Assembly: GCF_010975035.1 (NCBI RefSeq)
Contig: NZ_JAAIUV010000022.1
Coordinates: forward strand, 1-58,541
Source of the DNA: Neobacillus thermocopriae
Lineage (GTDB): Bacteria > Bacillota > Bacilli > Bacillales > Cytobacillaceae
Reading direction: 5' to 3'
Length of the DNA stretch: 58,541 bases
Part shown: positions 54,061-58,541 of the stretch, one piece after another
Layout: the number at the start of each line of letters is the position of its first letter
Position numbering within the stretch: position 1 is the stretch's first letter
Made by a program: the position numbers and the translations under genes
The notes under the pieces: generated by a model
Databases searched by the model: none
Told to the model about the DNA's origin: nothing
What the model saw: the letters and a program-made list of their open reading frames with translations, nothing else

Positions 54061-54246
54061 ATGGCGAAACGAACGAAGAAAAATGATCCTCAGCAGAAAA
54101 ACAAAAAAGGATTTGATTCCGCTGTGATAAATGCTGAATTTGCACACGAAATGGGTGCAACTGATACAAATAAAATTCGTCGTGATAAAGAGAAAAAAGT
54201 AAATGCTGCAAAAAATAATGGGAAATATAAAGGGATGAATCCATAA
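54061..54246 (+). CDS. Small basic protein, possibly spore-associated
   Basis: A 61-residue very hydrophilic protein: MAKRTKKNDPQQKNKKGFD, then NAEFAHEMGATDTNK and a Lys/Asn-rich tail (KKVNAAKNNGKYKGMNP). The EFAxE motif followed by spaced Lys residues recalls gamma-type small acid-soluble spore proteins, which have EFASET repeats, but there is only one copy and the likeness is weak. AGGAGGG six bases before the ATG and a terminator right after make it a real gene. Confidence 0.6.
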   Translation: MAKRTKKNDPQQKNKKGFDSAVINAEFAHEMGATDTNKIRRDKEKKVNAAKNNGKYKGMNP

Positions 54247-54251
54247 GAAAA

Positions 54252-54284
54252 AAATCCTCGCTCTTATTAGCGAGGATTTTTTTG
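54252..54284. terminator. Bidirectional terminator, overlaps patA end
   Basis: AAAATCCTCGCT, loop CTTATT, AGCGAGGATTTT with T-run. It lies between convergent genes, and the patA stop codon is inside it. Confidence 0.85.
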
Positions 54285-55424
54285 AAAATATTGTTCGATC
54301 CGATCTAGGCCTTCCACTAAAGTATCCATTGAGCAGGCAAATGACAAGCGAAAATAGCCTTCCCCATATTCTGAAAATGCACTTCCGGGTACAACGGCTA
54401 CTTTCACCTGTTTAACCAAATCGAGGGCAAAATCAAAGCTTTTTAATCCCATTTCTTCTGGGATTTTTACAAAGAAATAAAACGCCCCTTCAGGCATAAC
54501 CACCTCTAGTTCCATGTTTTGTAACCGTTGATAAACATAATTTCTTCTTTTTTGATACTCTATTTTCATTTTATTAGCATCATTCTTCCCAGTCGTAAGG
54601 GCTTCAAATGCGGCTTTTTGTGCTATAGAGTTTGCACAGGAAACATTATATTGATGGACTTTTAAAATATGTTGTGTAATTGTTTCAGGAGCAAATAAAA
54701 AGCCAATTCTCCAACCGGTCATAGAATGGGATTTAGATAACCCATTTATTAAAATCGTTTTATCTTTTAAATATTGAGCAATAGATGTATGGTCCCTGTC
54801 ATAGGTTAGTTCACTGTATATTTCATCGGCCAACACAAAGATTTCTTTATCTCTTAGAAAATCAGCCAGTTCTTTTAGTTCCGATTCAGTAAGACTGACT
54901 CCTGTTGGATTGGAAGGGTAAGGGAGGACTATACATCGGGTTTTTTTCGTAATATAAGGTTTAATAACGTCTAATGTAAAGCGGAATTGGTGTTTACGGG
55001 TATCGATATATATTGGAACTGCTCCCATCATACGTATAACTGGTTCATAACCCGGATAAACAGGTCCTGGAAGCAAAACTTCAGCTTCGTCAGTTAAAAT
55101 AGTCCGAAAAGCAATATCGATCGCTTCACTCGCCCCCATTGTTACAATCACTTCAGAATCCGGGATATAGTTAAGTCCGTATTTACTTTTCATAAAATCA
55201 CAGGCAGCTTTCCTTAATTCTAGTGTACCAGCATTATGAGTATATGAGGTGAAATTATCTTCAATAGCGAGAATACCCGCCTTTTTAACATGTTCCGGTG
55301 TAGGAAAATCAGGTTGTCCAATCGTTAATGAAATAAGTCCCTCAGTATGTGAAACCATATTATAGAATTTCCTAATACCAGATATTTCAATATTTTTTAC
55401 TCTAGGGTTAATTAAATGATCCAT
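54267..55424 (-). CDS. patA: Aminotransferase A (PatA)
   Basis: PLP-dependent aminotransferase of 385 residues, close to B. subtilis PatA, which acts on lysine and acetyl-diaminopimelate-type substrates. Motifs: EISGIRKFYNMVSHTEGLISLTIGQPDF at the start, GPVYPGYEP, PYPSNPTGVSLTE, and the PLP-lysine loop GLSKSHSMTGWRIGFLFAP. ATG 55424 has GGAAGG about ten bases ahead and gives the normal N-terminus (MDHLINPR); the in-frame ATG 55466 has no ribosome binding site. Confidence 0.9.
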   Translation of the reverse strand: MDHLINPRVKNIEISGIRKFYNMVSHTEGLISLTIGQPDFPTPEHVKKAGILAIEDNFTSYTHNAGTLELRKAACDFMKSKYGLNYIPDSEVIVTMGASEAIDIAFRTILTDEAEVLLPGPVYPGYEPVIRMMGAVPIYIDTRKHQFRFTLDVIKPYITKKTRCIVLPYPSNPTGVSLTESELKELADFLRDKEIFVLADEIYSELTYDRDHTSIAQYLKDKTILINGLSKSHSMTGWRIGFLFAPETITQHILKVHQYNVSCANSIAQKAAFEALTTGKNDANKMKIEYQKRRNYVYQRLQNMELEVVMPEGAFYFFVKIPEEMGLKSFDFALDLVKQVKVAVVPGSAFSEYGEGYFRLSFACSMDTLVEGLDRIEQYFQKNPR

Positions 55425-55609
55425 TATTTGCACATCCTTCCAGTGAGGAATTAGATTAGTTTTCATAAAGATAGTCTAAATGATAACAAAATTTTAATAA
55501 AAGTAAATATTCCTAAAGGATAATGAATTTGATTTGCGTTATTAGGGCTGATTTTCTATAATTGGAGAATTTGTGGCTAATTTTACTGTTCGGTTATAAG
55601 AAGCATAAC

Positions 55610-55634
55610 AAAAGGCTGAATTGATCAGCCTTTT
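55610..55634 (-). terminator. Terminator of ykyB
   Basis: AAAAGGCTGA and TCAGCCTTTT with a five-base loop, just past the ykyB stop on the minus strand. Confidence 0.7.
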
Positions 55635-55638
55635 TGAT

Positions 55639-56118
55639 TTACGAGTACCTTTCGCCTAATTTTTTAAAGATAGGTTTTTGATAGGCTCGGGATTTATAGC
55701 GATGATTCGAAGGAGAGGACTCTTGGTTTGTAATCCCAGTATAGGATTGTAACATAGCTTTGGCAGCATTTAGTGAGAGTTTTGCTTTAGGATTCCTGAT
55801 ATGCCCGTCCAATTTACCTAGGTGTGGAAGATTAATAAAATCTGTTTTCGTTGGAGGAATATGAAATAAATACCCCCCACATTCTACTAGTACATCTGAT
55901 TGCTGTTGACTATTTTTTGGGTTGTTTGAAAAATGAAGTCCAATTTTTTTGGCTCTTCCTTCGTTAATGAGTTTTTTTAATGATTCTTGTTTCAATTTAT
56001 ATAAATATTTGGGATTCGGTGCGGTCTTCGCATGTCGATTAACAATAAAGACTGCTTGAGCGAGGTTTTCAATGGTAAGATTCATTTTTTTTTGGGGAAT
56101 TTTTTGGTCGGAATTCAA
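55639..56118 (-). CDS. ykyB: YkyB family protein
   Basis: A 159-residue protein matching B. subtilis YkyB: ENLAQAVFIVNRHAKTAPNP, KKIGLHFSNNPKNSQQQSDVL, FHIPPTKTDFINLPHLGKLD and a KPIFKKLGERY end. Basic and soluble; function unknown. TTG start at 56118 with GGAG nine bases upstream. Its place near patA is as in B. subtilis, although cheV is missing between them. Confidence 0.87.
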   Translation of the reverse strand: MNSDQKIPQKKMNLTIENLAQAVFIVNRHAKTAPNPKYLYKLKQESLKKLINEGRAKKIGLHFSNNPKNSQQQSDVLVECGGYLFHIPPTKTDFINLPHLGKLDGHIRNPKAKLSLNAAKAMLQSYTGITNQESSPSNHRYKSRAYQKPIFKKLGERYS

Positions 56119-56278
56119 AATTGGGTTCTCCTTTCTATTTATTCAGACATTTATATTATACCGATTCATAATGAAAATAGAAATAAGTTACTTCTTTCAC
56201 CGTTAATTTCATTGTAAAATAGTAATAAAAGAAGAAAAAGTGACAAAAATGAGAATTCTTTTACTTGAGGATGTGCAA

Positions 56279-58405
56279 ATGAAACAATATAATCATTTCT
56301 TAACAAAAGAATTAGAATCAGGTAAGGCTGGTCCTAAAATTCAAAAAATTATTTTTGAAATTATTTTTCAACATATTCAAGATATGGTTTTTGTTATGAA
56401 GGTTGAAGAGGGGCCAAAATTTCGTTATTTGTTTATGAATGAAACGGGTATGAAAAAAGCGAACCTTTCAATCGAATCCATTGGTAAGACTTTTGAAGAA
56501 GCACTTTCCACTGAAGCGGCCTTTTTTCTTCAGAAAATGTATGAACAGTTATTGAATACAAAAGAAGTTGTTATTTTTAATGATCGTCTTGTTAATAAGG
56601 ATGGAAATGAAGTATATGGTGAAACCATTTTAACTCCTATTTTTGATAATGAACATTCCATCAGGTATATTATCGCCATTACTAGAGATATAACTGAACG
56701 GACAATGGAGAAAAAGAGAATTATGGAAAGTGAGCAGAGATATCGATCGATTGTAGATCATAATTTGGATGCGATTTTTACTTTAAGTACATCAGGAAAA
56801 ATTATGGAGGCCAACCCTGCAGCAGAACGATTAACCGGATACACTGAAAAGGAAATGACCATTCGTTCGATTTATGATATGATCGATGACCGTGATTTGG
56901 ACAAGTTTCGGCAGTTATTAGATAAAACTTGTTCTGGCTATGCCTTGGAAAATATGGATTGTAAATTGATTCATCGAAAAGGGCATCTTCTCATCGTACA
57001 TATAAAAACGGTACCGATTATCGTCAATGGGGAAATTAAAGGTTTGTATGTTATTTTTAAGGATTTATCTGAGCAGGCAAAAAATATGGAAATGATTAAA
57101 TTTATGGCTTTTCATGATCAATTAACTGGTCTATTAAATAGGAGAGCGCTTCTTGAGCATTTAAATGAACAAATTTATGTAAAAACAAATGATTCATGTG
57201 AATTTGCCTTATTTTCTATTGACTTAGATCGTTTTAAATACCTAAATGATTCATTAGGACATTTAGCTGGTGATGAAATCTTAAAAAAAGTATCAAGCCG
57301 CTTACTACAAATTCAGAATGATAACTGCTTTGTTTATCGAGTAGGTGGGGATGAATTTACCATACTCCTCTTACATACAAATCGAAGTGAAGCAAGCCGT
57401 TTTGCCTCTAAAATTTTTTCTATATTTTCACATTCATTTTATTTAAATTCTCATGAATACTTTATTTCACCAAGTATCGGAATTAGCATGTTTCCCAATG
57501 ATGGTAAAGATCCGGAAACATTAATTAAAAATGCTGATGAAGCTCTTTTCCGAGTTAAGGAAAAAGGAAGAGCTCATTATCAGTTTTACTGTACGGATAT
57601 GAATTCCGTTATTACTAATGTCGTGACTCTAGAGACACATTTACGTAAGGCAATAGAAAAAAATGAACTTGTCTTATATTATCAGCCACAGATAAATTGT
57701 GAAAATGGAGAAGCAAAATGCTTTGAGGCTTTACTCAGATGGAAGGATCATGAGTTTGGTCATATTTCCCCAGATGTTTTTATTCCATTGGCAGAAGATA
57801 CAGGTATGATCATTTCGATTGGAAATTGGGTAATAGAAAGCGTTTGTAAGCAAATAAAAACTTGGTATGAAAAGGGAATTGATGATATTCGGATTGCGAT
57901 AAATATTTCACCTAAACAAATGAATCAACCTAATCTTGTTCCATTTATACAATTAATGATTGAAAAATATAACATAAACCCATCGTCATTAGAAATTGAA
58001 ATAACTGAAGGAGTCATGCATGATACAAGAGAAGTGGCACCCATATTATTCAAATTAAAACAATTGGGGATCTATATTTCTGTTGATGATTTTGGAACTG
58101 GTTTTTCATCTTTAAATTATTTAAAAAGATTTCCGATTGACGGGTTGAAAATTGATCAATCCTTCATAAAAGAAATTTTGTCTGATGAAAAAGATGCTGC
58201 GATTACTACTACCATTATTCATTTGGGCAAAAGTCTTGGTTTAGAAGTGATTGCGGAAGGTGTGGAAGAAAAAGAACAAGTTACATTTCTTAGAAATGCA
58301 GGTTGTCATAAAATTCAAGGGTATTATTTTTCAAAGCCTATTCCAGTTGATGAGCTGGAGAAAATGTTTTTGTGTAGCAGCCAAATGAAAAAAATCCTTA
58401 TCTAA
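56279..58405 (+). CDS. PAS-GGDEF-EAL cyclic-di-GMP enzyme
   Basis: A 708-residue cytoplasmic protein with two PAS domains (about 25-135 and 145-265), a GGDEF domain (about 285-435, motif RVGGDEF at 356) and an EAL domain (about 450-700, motif FEALLRW at 483). Both catalytic centres look intact; EAL metal and general-base residues appear in INISPKQM, EITEGVM, VDDFGTGFSSLNYLK and IAEGVEE. No RxxD inhibitory site precedes GGDEF. No membrane helix, so it senses an internal signal. ATG 56279 is chosen for TTGAGG eight bases upstream over GTG 56240. Confidence 0.88.
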   Translation: MKQYNHFLTKELESGKAGPKIQKIIFEIIFQHIQDMVFVMKVEEGPKFRYLFMNETGMKKANLSIESIGKTFEEALSTEAAFFLQKMYEQLLNTKEVVIFNDRLVNKDGNEVYGETILTPIFDNEHSIRYIIAITRDITERTMEKKRIMESEQRYRSIVDHNLDAIFTLSTSGKIMEANPAAERLTGYTEKEMTIRSIYDMIDDRDLDKFRQLLDKTCSGYALENMDCKLIHRKGHLLIVHIKTVPIIVNGEIKGLYVIFKDLSEQAKNMEMIKFMAFHDQLTGLLNRRALLEHLNEQIYVKTNDSCEFALFSIDLDRFKYLNDSLGHLAGDEILKKVSSRLLQIQNDNCFVYRVGGDEFTILLLHTNRSEASRFASKIFSIFSHSFYLNSHEYFISPSIGISMFPNDGKDPETLIKNADEALFRVKEKGRAHYQFYCTDMNSVITNVVTLETHLRKAIEKNELVLYYQPQINCENGEAKCFEALLRWKDHEFGHISPDVFIPLAEDTGMIISIGNWVIESVCKQIKTWYEKGIDDIRIAINISPKQMNQPNLVPFIQLMIEKYNINPSSLEIEITEGVMHDTREVAPILFKLKQLGIYISVDDFGTGFSSLNYLKRFPIDGLKIDQSFIKEILSDEKDAAITTTIIHLGKSLGLEVIAEGVEEKEQVTFLRNAGCHKIQGYYFSKPIPVDELEKMFLCSSQMKKILI

Positions 58406-58428
58406 TATAAGGATTTCAGATTGTAGAC

Positions 58429-58466
58429 AAAAGGCATTCCGAATAAACTTAATTCGAAATGCCTTT
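58429..58466 (+). terminator. Terminator of the GGDEF-EAL gene
   Basis: AAAAGGCATT...GAAT and ATTC...AATGCCTTTT form a long stem with one mismatch and a T-run. A second hairpin (58392-58416) overlaps the stop codon. Confidence 0.75.
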
Positions 58467-58505
58467 TCAAATTTTAAGCAATTTTTGGTCTATATTAACT
58501 TTAAT

Positions 58506-58534
58506 TTGACCCCTACGGGGTCAATTATTATACC
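58506..58534 (+). promoter_or_regulatory. Promoter-like element with inverted repeat at right edge
   Basis: TTGACC, 17 bases, TATACC (58529-58534). The -35 is embedded in a perfect inverted repeat TTGACCCC-TAC-GGGGTCAA (58506-58524), which could be an operator or an RNA hairpin. The regulated gene, if any, is outside the window. Confidence 0.35.
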
Positions 58535-58541
58535 ATTTTTG

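Overview
The window looks like a chromosomal segment of an endospore-forming Bacillaceae bacterium (low-GC Firmicutes). Pointers are the AT-rich DNA, strong AGGAGG-type ribosome binding sites, frequent TTG starts, sigma-A, sigma-W, CtsR and S-box regulatory sites, and spore or sporulation genes (alpha/beta SASP, YjcZ, a Spo0E-type phosphatase, KinD, SigI/RsgI). From about 19 kb to 56 kb the gene order recalls the Bacillus subtilis 1.4-1.5 Mb region (sigI-rsgI-sspD, mtnK/mtnE/mtnWXBD, spo0E, kinD, mhqR, clpE, ykvI, ykvS, ptsHI, ykwC, patA, ykyB), with other genes interleaved. Names come from recalled family motifs and synteny; no database search was run.

Layout. 1-1.4 kb: mobile-element scar with an IS1595-type transposase remnant. 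1.4-2.5 kb: a solitary molybdate-binding lipoprotein and a DUF4183 protein. 2.9-6.8 kb: a yknWXYZ-type peptide-defence ABC operon behind a textbook sigma-W promoter. 6.9-10.1 kb: an IDEAL protein and pabB-pabA-pabC for p-aminobenzoate. 10.2-18.7 kb: YczE-like membrane protein, an LL-DAP-type aminotransferase, an SRPBCC protein, undecaprenyl-diphosphatase, two YjcZ microproteins, a second FtsH-like protease and RF3. 19.1-22.4 kb: sigI-rsgI, sspD, DUF3905 and two microproteins. 22.4-27.8 kb: a B12-binding radical SAM enzyme divergent from a two-gene 2-oxoacid:ferredoxin oxidoreductase.

27.8-34 kb: methionine salvage with two SAM riboswitches (mtnK leftward; mtnE; mtnW-X-B-D rightward) but no mtnA. 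34-37.2 kb: decayed DNA, a Spo0E-type phosphatase with two 0A-box cores upstream, and fixC-fixX. 37.2-46.9 kb: ykvI, CtsR-controlled clpE, oligoendopeptidase F, mhqR, kinD, a hemerythrin-like protein, a CPBP protease and small proteins including YkvS. 47-52.8 kb: glpK and glpD, each behind a leader terminator of the GlpP type, then ptsH-ptsI. 53-58.5 kb: ykwC, a small basic protein, patA, ykyB and a PAS-GGDEF-EAL protein.

The genes are mainly housekeeping carbon, sulfur and folate metabolism with stress and sporulation control. I saw no CRISPR array, rRNA, tRNA or prophage. The most unusual observations are a glycerol kinase with Leu at the position of the HPr-phosphorylated His230, a ten-unit heptapeptide repeat in the RsgI extracellular tail, Spo0A-box cores ahead of a Spo0E-type phosphatase, and several orphaned pathway parts (modA without modBC, mtnK without mtnA, fixCX without fixAB, ptsHI without ptsG, glpK without glpF). 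I found no convincing wholly new multi-gene system; the best unexplained candidates are the microprotein pair at 22 kb and the small proteins at 45.3 and 54.1 kb.
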